Shown piece by piece: positions 16,683-25,651 of a DNA stretch of 64,000 nucleotides. Source of the stretch: Fibrobacter sp. (lineage in GTDB: Bacteria > Fibrobacterota > Fibrobacteria > Fibrobacterales > Fibrobacteraceae); contig JAFPWY010000001.1 in the NCBI GenBank assembly GCA_017412605.1, forward strand, positions 82,801-146,800, given 5' to 3'. Position 1 is the stretch's first letter; the number at the start of each line of letters is the position of its first letter. Made by a program: the position numbers and the translations under genes. Under the pieces are notes generated by a model. That model was not told where the DNA came from and did no database searches. It worked only from the letters and a program-made list of their open reading frames with translations.

Positions 16683-18083
16683 ATGAATCGAATTTATCTA
16701 GTCGCGACGGCCGCATCCAGCATGGCCGCCAAGGTCCAAGAAGTCAAGGACGCCGCCGCCCAGGCCGGTCTGGTGGTAGGTTCCTACAATCCGCTTTCCC
16801 TCGTGTCCGCTTCCGATGCCGCTGCCGAGATCAAGGCCGGCAGGACAGCCACCCTCATGGAGAAGATTTGTGCCGACTTCCTGCAGCAGGAATTCGACTC
16901 CGTGGACGCCGTCGTGGTGGAAGGCGCCACCGGCATGAGCGACGTGGTCGCCCAGAGCTTCAATGACTCCCTCGCGACCGCGCTCGACGCGAAGATTTAT
17001 TCCGACAGCGAAGACGCCGACCTGTTCTGCCCGTGCCGCCTGCTCAAGTGCGGGAAGTGCCTCGCCGCCGACTTGGCCGCAGAACCCGCCGAAAGGAAGA
17101 CCAGCCAGGCCATGTTCCGCGCCGGGCTGCTCCTCAAGGCCTCCAAGGCCAAGAAGCGCATCGTTCTCCCCGAAGGCAGCGAACCGCGTACCGTCCAGGC
17201 CGCGAAGCTCGTGATCGACCGTAAGATTGCCGTGCCGGTGCTCATCGGCAAGAAGGACGAAATCTTCGCCGTCGCCAAGGAACAGGGCGTGCAGCTCCCG
17301 GCCGACATCGAAATTATTGAACCCTCCGCCCAGCTCGCCGAGAAGTACGTCCCGACCCTCGTGGAACTCCGCAAGTCGAAGGGCATGACCGAAGACCAGG
17401 CCCGCGCGGCCCTCGCCGACAACGTGATGTTGGGTACCATGATGCTCAAGATGGGCGAAGTGGACGGCCTCGTCTCTGGTGCTATCCACTCTACCGCCGA
17501 CACGCTCCGTCCGGCCCTGCAGGTCATCAAGTGCGCCCCGGGCGTGAAGTCCGTGAGCTCCGTGTTCTTCATGTGCATGCCCGGCAAGACCTACATTTAC
17601 GGCGACTGCGCCATCAACCTGAACCCGACCGCCGAGGAACTTGCGGGAATCGCCATGCAGTGCGACGACACGGCCAAGGCCTTCGGCCTGCCGAGTCGCG
17701 TGGCCATGCTCAGCTACAGCACCATGAACAGCGGCAAGGGCCCCGATGCCGACCTCGTCCGCGAGGCCACCAAGCTCGTGAAGGAAGCCCGCCCCGAGAT
17801 GCTCGTGGACGGCCCGCTCCAGTACGACGCGGCGACCGTGCCCAGTGTCGGGTCCCTGAAGGCCCCCGGCAGCACCGTCGCCGGCAAGGCGACCGTATTC
17901 GTTTTCCCGAGCCTTTCTGCCGGTAACATTGGCTACAAGGCCGTGCAGCGCTCCGCTCGCGGCACCATCGCCATTGGCCCGATGCTCCAGGGTCTCGCCA
18001 AGCCCGTGAACGACCTCTCCCGTGGCGCATTGGTGGAAGACATCGTCTACACGATCGCGCTCACCGCCGTGCAGGCCGGGTAA
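16683..18083 (+). CDS. pta: Phosphate acetyltransferase with Cys-cluster linker
   Basis: A 466-residue enzyme. The start at 16683 has GGAG 7 bases upstream. Residues about 1-110 resemble the BioD-like N-terminal domain of long Pta proteins, but the P-loop glycines are gone ([10 protein letters not shown]). The middle DRTGG domain of long enzymes is absent; in its place is a short linker with [11 protein letters not shown] (Cys116, 118, 123, 126). The catalytic PTA domain spans about 145-466, with [33 protein letters not shown] and DGPLQYDAA. Pta interconverts acetyl-CoA and acetyl phosphate in acetate fermentation. The four-Cys cluster could bind metal or sense redox; this is inference. ackA is not adjacent. 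Followed by a terminator. Confidence 0.9.
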   Translation: MNRIYLVATAASSMAAKVQEVKDAAAQAGLVVGSYNPLSLVSASDAAAEIKAGRTATLMEKICADFLQQEFDSVDAVVVEGATGMSDVVAQSFNDSLATALDAKIYSDSEDADLFCPCRLLKCGKCLAADLAAEPAERKTSQAMFRAGLLLKASKAKKRIVLPEGSEPRTVQAAKLVIDRKIAVPVLIGKKDEIFAVAKEQGVQLPADIEIIEPSAQLAEKYVPTLVELRKSKGMTEDQARAALADNVMLGTMMLKMGEVDGLVSGAIHSTADTLRPALQVIKCAPGVKSVSSVFFMCMPGKTYIYGDCAINLNPTAEELAGIAMQCDDTAKAFGLPSRVAMLSYSTMNSGKGPDADLVREATKLVKEARPEMLVDGPLQYDAATVPSVGSLKAPGSTVAGKATVFVFPSLSAGNIGYKAVQRSARGTIAIGPMLQGLAKPVNDLSRGALVEDIVYTIALTAVQAG

Positions 18084-18121
18084 GCAAAAGCCGCCATTTC
18101 AGGCAAAATCAAGGAATTTGT

Positions 18122-18154
18122 AAAAAAGTCCGGATAAAGTTCCGGGCTTTTTTT
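18122..18154 (+). terminator. Rho-independent terminator of pta
   Basis: AAAAAGTCCGG pairs with CCGGGCTTTTT (one G-T pair) around ATAAAGTT, running into a T tract. Confidence 0.9.
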
Positions 18155-18192
18155 GTGTGCAATAGGAATTTTTCTCAAATTTAATTTTTTTA

Positions 18193-18219
18193 TTGACAAC
18201 GTTTCTTTGATGATATAAT
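18193..18219 (+). promoter_or_regulatory. Sigma70-type promoter of the 1,567-residue surface protein
   Basis: TTGACA at 18193-18198 and TATAAT at 18214-18219 are both exact consensus hexamers, with a 15-base spacer, slightly short. The upstream flank is A/T-rich. The transcript would have a leader of about 60 bases before AAGGAG and the GTG start at 18286. Confidence 0.7.
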
Positions 18220-18285
18220 TTTATTACAAAGTGTTTTTACAGCAGGCGGTTTCTAGAGGCTGCCGAAGTCCTAAGGAGTAGAAAA

Positions 18286-21200
18286 GTGAAAACAAAACCG
18301 GGAATCTGGGGTGCAATCCTGTTTTTAGCATTTGCCGCAATGATGGCAACAAACGCATGGGCAAATATAGTGGAGTTGCAAAAAAACAGTAATGGTGTTT
18401 ATTATATCAACATGCCTAAATCTGGTGTAGATACACTTAACATTCCTGCGAATGTAACTACTTTTAAGGTGTATGATGATGGAGGTGGATTGTGGCCGTT
18501 TTCTTCCGATTGTGATGGTCATCTTGTGATAATTGCTCCCGAAGACAGGTTGCTTCGTTTCTCCGGAAATCTATTTGGTACCTATATAGAAAATTCTCGT
18601 CGCTATGCAGTGGGCGCATTGATTATTTGGGATGGAATCCGTGTAGATGATTCCGATGAAGGTGTAGAAGATTTATTTTGGAAAATTGGGGACGACATAA
18701 TTCCAAATACTCTTAGCTCAGGTAATTCTTTAACGTTCCATTTTTGGCAATATAATTCAAGACATACTTCTACAGGCATAGATGTTTCCGTAACGTTGGT
18801 TGATGCCAATGCTCCACATGAGATAATCGTTGAAGATGTTTCTGGCGGAAGTGTTGTTTGTAATCAAACCGAAGCTAATACAGGAGCCTCAGTCACTTTG
18901 ACTGCAGTTGCTGATGATGGCTATGTTTTGGATCATATTGAAATCATCGATGAGCGGCGCCATGTCGTTGAAATGATTGGAGGGACGTGGCTTACCGGGA
19001 ATGAAGCGACATTTACTATGCCTAATGCAGCAGTGACAATAACCCCTAAATTTGTTTCAGAAGACGAAGGTCCTCACTATATTTATTCTGGAGATGAAAT
19101 GGGCAGATTTATTATTCCAGAAGGAATAAAGTCATTCGTCATCGAACCCCTTGTTTTGTCGTCCGAAGGAAACATCGTAACTCTTGTACTAACGGCTCCC
19201 GATGGATATCTTATAAGAATAGATAACACCAATACTTTTCATAGTTTTTGGTTTGCTTATGAAGGAGACGTAGCTGACTATGGGGGTGATGTTCTTACTC
19301 CAATTAATGGTTATGCCAGTATAGGAAATACCATGACCATTATTAATTACGAATCAAGGACCGAAGCTGAAGAAGATATTTTGCCACTTCATATTAGCAT
19401 TGTTGAAGCGAATGTGGCACACTCCATTTATACGCAAGAATCCGATTGCGGAAGTGTTGTTAGTAATTTGGAATCGGCTATGGCGGGAACGACAGTAACG
19501 CTGACGGCGACGCCTAATGAAGGCTGTATGTTGGCCGGTATTAAGGTGTTCGATGTAAAGGGAGAACCTGATGAGGCTTATGGATATCCCTTTGGCTTTA
19601 TTAATGTGACAGGTGGTGCTTGGTATACAAATAATGAAGGATCATTTAAGATGCCGTATGGCGATGTCGTCGTTATTCCATATTTTATCCCCATCGCGAA
19701 CACGGCTGAAGAAAATCTCTTCATTGCTATCCCGGAAAAAGATACGGTCAATGTGGAACTCTCTGCAGGAGTATCCTCATTAAAGGTTTATGATTATCGT
19801 GGTCCAGAGAATGTATATGGGAATAACAACGATGGTTATCTTATTCTGACTGCTCCTGAAGGATATAAGCTCCATATTACCGAAGCAAAAGTTGAAACCA
19901 TTGATGAATCAAGTTATTTATCAGTACGCGATGGTTCTGGAGCCGATGCTCAAGAAATTTTAAAGATGTGGGGAATGGAGTTTGAAAGGGAAGGAAATGA
20001 ACCTTTGTTGCCTTTGGCTAGTTCGGGACGGACTTTAACCTTTCATTTTAAATCGGACGATCGAGATATAAGGTTTAAACCAGATTATGATTGGGGCTGG
20101 CCTCAAGAGCTTATGGGCGTTGAGCTAATGGTAGAAGTTTATGATCCGAATAAGCGACTTAATATAGATGTGATTGATGTTTCTGAAGGAAGTATCGTAA
20201 GCGATTTGACAAGTGCAGCCGCAGGGGAAATGGTTACTGTGTCTGCAACGCCCAATAATGGATATATCTTCCAAGGCATCGTTATTTATGATTCATATAC
20301 AGGAAATGAATTGATTCGAATAAGAGATGGTGCTTGGTATAACAATTCAGTAAAGTTTGCAATGCCTAGCCGAGATATTGCTATTTATCCGATTTTTGAA
20401 AGAACAAAGGAAGTGGAAATTGCCATTCCTCGAAAGGATACAATTAAAGCGAACATTCCAGATGCGATAAAAAAGATATATGTTCATAATTATGATGGGA
20501 GCTATTCCAACAATAACGATGGCACGCTCACTTTAACGGCTCCTGAGGGTTGCATTTTGTTTACTGAATGGGGATCCATTTCAATATATGATGAAGGTGA
20601 TTCCCTGATTATTTATGATGGATCTAGTGCAAGTGATGATAAACTTGCTGAGATATCAGCCTATGATAGAATTGGGGAATTGCGTAGTACTGGCCGAAGC
20701 TTGACATTCCACTTCAAGTCAGATAGTTACGGAAATTCGTATGGTGCTGAAATTTGGGTGGGCGTTAGTGGTGCGAATGGAACGCATCGTATAGCTTCAG
20801 ACGATATGTGGTCTGGTCATGTTACTTTCAGTAAGAATATGGCTGCGGAGGGTGATACTGTTGTTGTGACTGCAGTTCCTGACGATGATTATGTTCTTAG
20901 TAATGTCTGGGCAAAATGGTATGATCAATATGATAATGAATATCCAATTGATATAATAGGAGGGACATGGTATAATAACGAGGCGAAATTCGTAATGCCT
21001 GCGGGGGATGTTGAAGTATCTGCTAACTTTAGTGGTCTGGAGAATACTTTTTATATCTATATCCCAGAATCAGATGCTCTTAAAGCCGACATTCCGGAAG
21101 GGATGAAGCGAATAACTGTTTATAATAAGGAATATGGGGATTATGGGAATTACTTCAATAATAGTAACGGTTCCCTCACATTGGTTGCTCCCGAAGGGCA

Positions 21201-22989
21201 TAAATTATTTGTTGATGATATAAGTTTTGCTATCGCGGATGAAGGCGATTCTCTGGTCATTTTCGATGGCGCTGATACAAATCAGGTACGGCTTGCGAAA
21301 ATATCGCTTGGCGATGAAGTAGGAGAAATCCGCAGTACAGGTCAAAGCCTTACGTTCCAGTTCAAGTCTAATGACGAGGGAACTGCCGGTGGTGTCTACA
21401 TTGATGTTGGTGTTGTTAATGTAAGTGGAAAATTCCGTATATCTCTGCCTGATTGCAATAATGGCAGTATAACTGTCGATAAGAAATCCGCTTTAGAGGG
21501 CGATACCGTTACTATAACCGCTAATCCAAAAGAAGGCTATTTGCTGAGTGATCTTGAAGCATCTTGGTATGATTCAGAGAGCGGATACCATTATATTGAT
21601 GTATCAGGTGGTACATGGTATAATAACGATGCAAAATTTGTGATGCCTGCAGGAGATGTTGAAATATATGCTTATTTTGACAAGCCGGAAAATAGTAGCT
21701 TTTATGTCGCAATTCCGCAAAATGATACACTCAGGCTTGATATTCCAGAAGGGATGAAATATATTCAATGTGGTCCTGACAGTAAAGAAAATGAAGATGA
21801 GGATTGGGTGTATTACAACAACAGTAACGGGATTGTTGTGCTAACCGCTCCGGAAGGATATGCACTTTATGTGAACGGGTACAACGATTTAGCTGATGTT
21901 GGAGATTCCTTGGTTATTTACGATGGGACTGACGTAAGTGCAAATAAACTTGCTAAAATATCGGCTGGTGATGATATTCGAAGTGTAGTTAGTTCCGGTC
22001 GTAGCCTGACTTTCCGCTTTAAGTCTAATGCTAGTGGAAATAGTTATGGTCCGGAATTATACTTGTCGATCGTGAAAAAATCCGGTTCCGCTGCTGTTGC
22101 GATTTGCGAAATGGATGGCATCAAGGTGGCCCGTATCGATGGCTTGTATAACGGCAAGGATACGGTGAATATCGAGGAAGATATCGAAGTGAGTTATGTT
22201 GAATTTGTCCGTGATTTTGCGGTGACGGCGAACGATTCGGGCAAGTATTCCACGATTGTTTTCCCGTTTGACTTCAATGCCTCGAGTGTCAGCGGTTTGG
22301 ATGATATCCTTGAATTCTCGCAGATGACCGAAGAAAACGGCAAGTTGCAGGTTGAGATGAACAGGGTTTGGTGCCGTGCCGATGTGGATCCCGATAGGGA
22401 TTGCAGTTCTTACGAAGGGAATATCAAGGCGAATACGCCCTACATGCTGAAAATGACGGATGAGACGCTTTTCTTTAATGGTTCAAATTATACTATCAAG
22501 AGGACCGAGCCGGCAGTGGCCACGTCGGGCGACTGGCAGTTCATTGGAACCTATGCATACAAGAAATGGGAAAAGGGCGACACAGACTTGGGTAGCGTCT
22601 ACGGCTTTGCCGCGACAGCCTCGAACGGTGTCGAAGTCGGGCAGTTTGTCAAGGCGGGTTCCGGCGCCTATATCCGTCCGATGCGTGCCTACCTGAAGTA
22701 CAGCACTTCCAATGGGGAACCGAGACCCGCTCCGGCTGGCCATGTGTCCGTGTGGCGTGACCGTAGCAACGAGCTCCCGGAAGAAATCGAAGTCGTGGTT
22801 GTCGAGGGCAAGGGCCGTGCCAGTATCGAATCGGGTGAATCCGGTAGCGAAAAGAAGACGACCGTCATCGGCCGCATCAACACGCGCACTGGCGAATTCA
22901 CGCCTGTTACCCGCACTTACGACCTCAAGGGCCGCAGCCTGAACGCAAAGCCCAAGGCAAAGGGCGTGTACGTAGAGAAAAAGCGGTAA
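18286..22989 (+). CDS. Giant secreted protein of alternating CUB-like and bacterial-repeat modules
   Basis: A 1,567-residue exported protein starting with GTG after AAGGAG; the signal peptide ends near NAWA. Two module types alternate. The CUB-like unit contains TLTLTAPEG, DEGDSLIIYDGS and SLTFHFKS. The other resembles bacterial repeat domain Flg_new_2 (GDTVTITANPKEGY, GGTWYNN, KFVMPAGDVE). I count six CUB-like and five repeat units over residues 28-1270; the last three pairs are the most alike. A separate C-terminal part follows and ends in TYDLKGRSLNAKPKAKGVYV, resembling sorting-type tails of Fibrobacter/Bacteroidetes surface proteins. The repeat region is AT-rich, while the last 900 bases are GC-richer like the host, so the gene looks mosaic. 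A role in carbohydrate or cell adhesion is inferred. Confidence 0.85.
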   Translation: MKTKPGIWGAILFLAFAAMMATNAWANIVELQKNSNGVYYINMPKSGVDTLNIPANVTTFKVYDDGGGLWPFSSDCDGHLVIIAPEDRLLRFSGNLFGTYIENSRRYAVGALIIWDGIRVDDSDEGVEDLFWKIGDDIIPNTLSSGNSLTFHFWQYNSRHTSTGIDVSVTLVDANAPHEIIVEDVSGGSVVCNQTEANTGASVTLTAVADDGYVLDHIEIIDERRHVVEMIGGTWLTGNEATFTMPNAAVTITPKFVSEDEGPHYIYSGDEMGRFIIPEGIKSFVIEPLVLSSEGNIVTLVLTAPDGYLIRIDNTNTFHSFWFAYEGDVADYGGDVLTPINGYASIGNTMTIINYESRTEAEEDILPLHISIVEANVAHSIYTQESDCGSVVSNLESAMAGTTVTLTATPNEGCMLAGIKVFDVKGEPDEAYGYPFGFINVTGGAWYTNNEGSFKMPYGDVVVIPYFIPIANTAEENLFIAIPEKDTVNVELSAGVSSLKVYDYRGPENVYGNNNDGYLILTAPEGYKLHITEAKVETIDESSYLSVRDGSGADAQEILKMWGMEFEREGNEPLLPLASSGRTLTFHFKSDDRDIRFKPDYDWGWPQELMGVELMVEVYDPNKRLNIDVIDVSEGSIVSDLTSAAAGEMVTVSATPNNGYIFQGIVIYDSYTGNELIRIRDGAWYNNSVKFAMPSRDIAIYPIFERTKEVEIAIPRKDTIKANIPDAIKKIYVHNYDGSYSNNNDGTLTLTAPEGCILFTEWGSISIYDEGDSLIIYDGSSASDDKLAEISAYDRIGELRSTGRSLTFHFKSDSYGNSYGAEIWVGVSGANGTHRIASDDMWSGHVTFSKNMAAEGDTVVVTAVPDDDYVLSNVWAKWYDQYDNEYPIDIIGGTWYNNEAKFVMPAGDVEVSANFSGLENTFYIYIPESDALKADIPEGMKRITVYNKEYGDYGNYFNNSNGSLTLVAPEGHKLFVDDISFAIADEGDSLVIFDGADTNQVRLAKISLGDEVGEIRSTGQSLTFQFKSNDEGTAGGVYIDVGVVNVSGKFRISLPDCNNGSITVDKKSALEGDTVTITANPKEGYLLSDLEASWYDSESGYHYIDVSGGTWYNNDAKFVMPAGDVEIYAYFDKPENSSFYVAIPQNDTLRLDIPEGMKYIQCGPDSKENEDEDWVYYNNSNGIVVLTAPEGYALYVNGYNDLADVGDSLVIYDGTDVSANKLAKISAGDDIRSVVSSGRSLTFRFKSNASGNSYGPELYLSIVKKSGSAAVAICEMDGIKVARIDGLYNGKDTVNIEEDIEVSYVEFVRDFAVTANDSGKYSTIVFPFDFNASSVSGLDDILEFSQMTEENGKLQVEMNRVWCRADVDPDRDCSSYEGNIKANTPYMLKMTDETLFFNGSNYTIKRTEPAVATSGDWQFIGTYAYKKWEKGDTDLGSVYGFAATASNGVEVGQFVKAGSGAYIRPMRAYLKYSTSNGEPRPAPAGHVSVWRDRSNELPEEIEVVVVEGKGRASIESGESGSEKKTTVIGRINTRTGEFTPVTRTYDLKGRSLNAKPKAKGVYVEKKR

Positions 22990-23081
22990 AAAGCGAACTT
23001 TGTGCCGGTAATGGCGGCTCAAAACCCGCCATAGCCGCGCACTTGTTTATTATTTTTATTTGTGAGTAGAGGAGGCTTTAT

Positions 23082-23231
23082 ATGGAAAACGCTCTTAAGA
23101 ACATGGATTTACAACAAAAGAAGCAGTACACCACCCCCGAGATGAAGGTGGAGGTTTTAAAGCCTCGTTGCAATTTGCTTGAAGCTAGCCTTCCTTCTGA
23201 AATAGGCGTTATCATTAACGAAAATAACTAG
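23082..23231 (+). CDS. 49-residue peptide of unknown role
   Basis: A short gene with a strong ribosome site (GAGGAGG, 6 bases before the start), 92 bases after the giant surface gene. The product contains KKQYTTPEMKVEVLKPRC and then NLLEASLPSEIGVIINENN. It has no signal peptide or membrane segment and a single Cys (29). Peptides with a K-x-Y-x-x-P-E-M start and an LLxxS stretch recur in Bacteroidetes and Fibrobacter genomes. Their role is not known to me; a leader-plus-core peptide precursor is one possibility. Its stop overlaps the convergent next gene by 4 bases. Confidence 0.65.
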   Translation: MENALKNMDLQQKKQYTTPEMKVEVLKPRCNLLEASLPSEIGVIINENN

Positions 23232-24001
23232 TTCTTCGCCTGTTTCTTATCTAGCTTTGCGTTGATTTTCTTCTGGAGTTCCTTGAGCTTCCAGCGTCCG
23301 CGCTTGTCTTCGAGGAAATAGCTTGTGCGGATTCCCCTGGCAAGCCCGCGGTTAATGATGTTGAGTGCGTCGGCGTAGCGCTTCTGGTCGAAGCGCAGTT
23401 CTGCGAGGAAGAAGTAGTTGTACAGATCCTTGGGATCTTGTTCCAGTGCCATCACCAGGTACTTTTCGGCAAGCGCCTTGTCGGGCCACGAAAGGATGAT
23501 GGGGATGTAGGGCAAAAGCTGGTGTGCGCGGCCGAGAACCTGGTAGTTGTTCGCTGCGGTCGCGATGTCGCGGACTCTGGCGGCAACGCCTTCCTTGACG
23601 GAGATGAGCGGACCGCGTTCTGCCCCCCACATCGAAAGCGACGAGGCGTAGATGTGGGCGATTTCCTTGTTCTTCGGGTACTTGGCGTAGGCGGCCTCGG
23701 AGACGTTCTTGAGCGTGTCGAGGCGTGCCGCCCGCTGTTTCTTTTCGAAGGGGACAAACCGGAAGGCATAGTAGAGGCTCCGCACGACGCCCGCCGTTGC
23801 TGCTTCGGCGACCGCTGGGTCTGCCTGGGCGCGCTTGTAGGCGGCAATCATCTTCTTCGCATTCTCTGCATCCGCCCTGTCTTCGACAGAGCGTTCCGCT
23901 CTCGCTGCATAGCAGGAATCGGCAAAACGAAGATCCTCGTTTGCCATGGCGACTCCTGTGCAGAGAACAATCAGTGAAAGAAGATGGGTGCGGACTTTCA
24001 T
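23228..24001 (-). CDS. Exported TPR-like protein
   Basis: A 257-residue protein with a signal peptide (HLLSLIVLCTGVAMA) and a helical body. The central part resembles TatT-type periplasmic TPR proteins (EIAHIYASSLSMWG, ALAEKYLVMALEQDP, YNYFFLAELRF, DALNIINRGLARG). TatT proteins are partners of some TRAP-type transporters, but no such transporter is in the window. The C-terminus is lysine-rich (KKINAKLDKKQAKN). A 47-residue gene ends 7 bases upstream on the same strand, so they are likely cotranscribed. Confidence 0.7.
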   Translation of the reverse strand: MKVRTHLLSLIVLCTGVAMANEDLRFADSCYAARAERSVEDRADAENAKKMIAAYKRAQADPAVAEAATAGVVRSLYYAFRFVPFEKKQRAARLDTLKNVSEAAYAKYPKNKEIAHIYASSLSMWGAERGPLISVKEGVAARVRDIATAANNYQVLGRAHQLLPYIPIILSWPDKALAEKYLVMALEQDPKDLYNYFFLAELRFDQKRYADALNIINRGLARGIRTSYFLEDKRGRWKLKELQKKINAKLDKKQAKN

Positions 24002-24008
24002 TTGCGGG

Positions 24009-24152
24009 CTAGACCTTCCAGTTCTGCAGAATGTGGTTGACTCCCGCGAGGGTTTTCTTTTCCTCTTCGAGTCCGTGGAATGTCTTGAACAGGTTCTTCC
24101 TGTACTCCATGAGTGCCGTGCGGATGAGAATGCGTTCTTCTTTTTTCAGCAT
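24009..24152 (-). CDS. 47-residue helical peptide
   Basis: A short frame with ATG start at 24152 and TAG stop at 24009, seven bases before the start of the TPR-like gene. The product is one amphipathic charged helix (MLKKEERILIRTALMEYRKN, then HGLEEEKKTLAGVNHILQNW). No good Shine-Dalgarno is seen. The spacing on both sides (34 bases after the pfkA stop) and the protein-like composition support a gene, but this is the least certain coding call in the region. Confidence 0.5.
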   Translation of the reverse strand: MLKKEERILIRTALMEYRKNLFKTFHGLEEEKKTLAGVNHILQNWKV

Positions 24153-24186
24153 AAAGACAACTTAGTAAAACATTTGGAAAACGTGG

Positions 24187-25530
24187 TTACTTCTTGCGGC
24201 GTTTGCCCGTGAAATAGTCCTGTTGGCGGGTGGCGCCGAGCACGGCGTGCCAGAGCGCTCCGTTGGGGTCTATCTTGCGGCGTTCGCTCACGGCGTATTC
24301 TATGGGCACGTGCGAGAACGTGCCGTTCATGCTGCCGACGACCATGTCGGTCTTGCCCGCCATGGCGGCGTGTACGGCGTTTTCGGCGAGCTGGTAGCAG
24401 AAGATGGCGTCGGTTCCCTTGGCGGGGATGCTGCGCACGGTATAGCTCGGGTCGAAGTACTTGATGTTGATTTCCTTGCCCACCTTGTCGAAGTGTTCCT
24501 TGATTTTGAGGGTCAGGAATTCACCGATGTCCTTCTTGAGGATGTTGCCGCTTGCGTCGCGGCGTTCTTCCTGGCCGTCGAACAGGTGCTGGCCCGCACC
24601 TTCGGCGACGGCGAGCACGGCGTGCGTCTTGCCGCAGTCGTAGCGGTTCTCGAGCGCCTTGAAGAGCCCGTTTTCGCCTTCGAGCGTGAAGGGCACTTCG
24701 GGGACGAGGCAGAAGTTCACGACGGTGGTTGCAAGTGCCGCGTAGGCGGCGATAAATCCGGAGTCGCGGCCCATGAGCTTCACGAGGCCGAGCCCGTTGA
24801 AGGCGCCGTTCGCCTCGTTGTGGGCGCTCGTGATGACGTTGGTCGCGCTGAGCACGGCGGTCTCGAAACCGAACGTGCGGTCGATGAGGTTAAGGTCGTT
24901 GTCGATGGTCTTCGGGATGCCGATGACCGAGATGGGCTGCTTGCGCTTCTTGACTTCCTGCGCGATGGCGTGTGCGCCGCGGAGCGTGCCGTCACCGCCG
25001 ATGCAGAACAACACGTTGATGTTCAGGCGCATCAGGGTGTCGACCATGACGGAGGGTTCCTGGTTGCCGCGGGAACTGCCGAGGATGGTGCCGCCGTCGT
25101 CCTGGATGGCGTCGACCACGTCGGGGTTAAGCATGATGGGCGGGTAGCCGTAGGAAGGGTTGAGTCCGCGGTAGCCGTAGGGGATGCCGAAGATGTTACG
25201 GACGCCGTAGTCGAACCAGAGCACGGTCACGAGGCTCTTGATAACGTTGTTCAAACCCGGGCAGAGTCCGCCGCAGGTCACGATGCCGGCGCGAGTCCAT
25301 GCCGGGTCGTGGAAAATGGTCTCGCGCGGGCCGGCGGTCTCGAGCGAGGGGACGTCGATGCCCTTCTTGTAGAATGCCTGCAGCTTTTTCGTGTCGGCCG
25401 TGAGCGCGACGCGTTCCGTGTCGGAGACGAACGGGACGCCGCTCATGGGCGACTTCAGTGTTCCCTGTCCGACGGATTCGATAGAGAGATCGTACTTTTC
25501 CGGGTTCTGCAGAATGTCTTCCTGTGTCAT
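24187..25530 (-). CDS. pfkA: 6-phosphofructokinase, probably ATP-dependent
   Basis: A 447-residue enzyme of the longer plant/spirochaete-like group. The start at 25530 follows AAGGAT; the longer open frame is not used. Motifs: CGGLCPGLN at 87-94, YGYRGL near 119-123, GGDGT at 178-182, PKTIDND at 206-212 with catalytic Asp210, and MGRDSGFIA. The Gly in GGDGT marks ATP users, since pyrophosphate enzymes have Asp there. The Lys in PKTIDND is shared with pyrophosphate enzymes and with long ATP-dependent relatives. It phosphorylates fructose 6-phosphate in glycolysis. A pyrophosphate-using variant cannot be wholly excluded. Confidence 0.9.
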   Translation of the reverse strand: MTQEDILQNPEKYDLSIESVGQGTLKSPMSGVPFVSDTERVALTADTKKLQAFYKKGIDVPSLETAGPRETIFHDPAWTRAGIVTCGGLCPGLNNVIKSLVTVLWFDYGVRNIFGIPYGYRGLNPSYGYPPIMLNPDVVDAIQDDGGTILGSSRGNQEPSVMVDTLMRLNINVLFCIGGDGTLRGAHAIAQEVKKRKQPISVIGIPKTIDNDLNLIDRTFGFETAVLSATNVITSAHNEANGAFNGLGLVKLMGRDSGFIAAYAALATTVVNFCLVPEVPFTLEGENGLFKALENRYDCGKTHAVLAVAEGAGQHLFDGQEERRDASGNILKKDIGEFLTLKIKEHFDKVGKEINIKYFDPSYTVRSIPAKGTDAIFCYQLAENAVHAAMAGKTDMVVGSMNGTFSHVPIEYAVSERRKIDPNGALWHAVLGATRQQDYFTGKRRKK

Positions 25531-25651
25531 GCGAATATCCTTTGGCTTGTACAAGCCGGGCGCCAAAAACGCCGTACTGAAAATACAAATTTTTTGGCAG
25601 GCGTGTGTCGCCATGCCAGTGAAACTTTTTTGTTACGGGAACTGCAATGCC

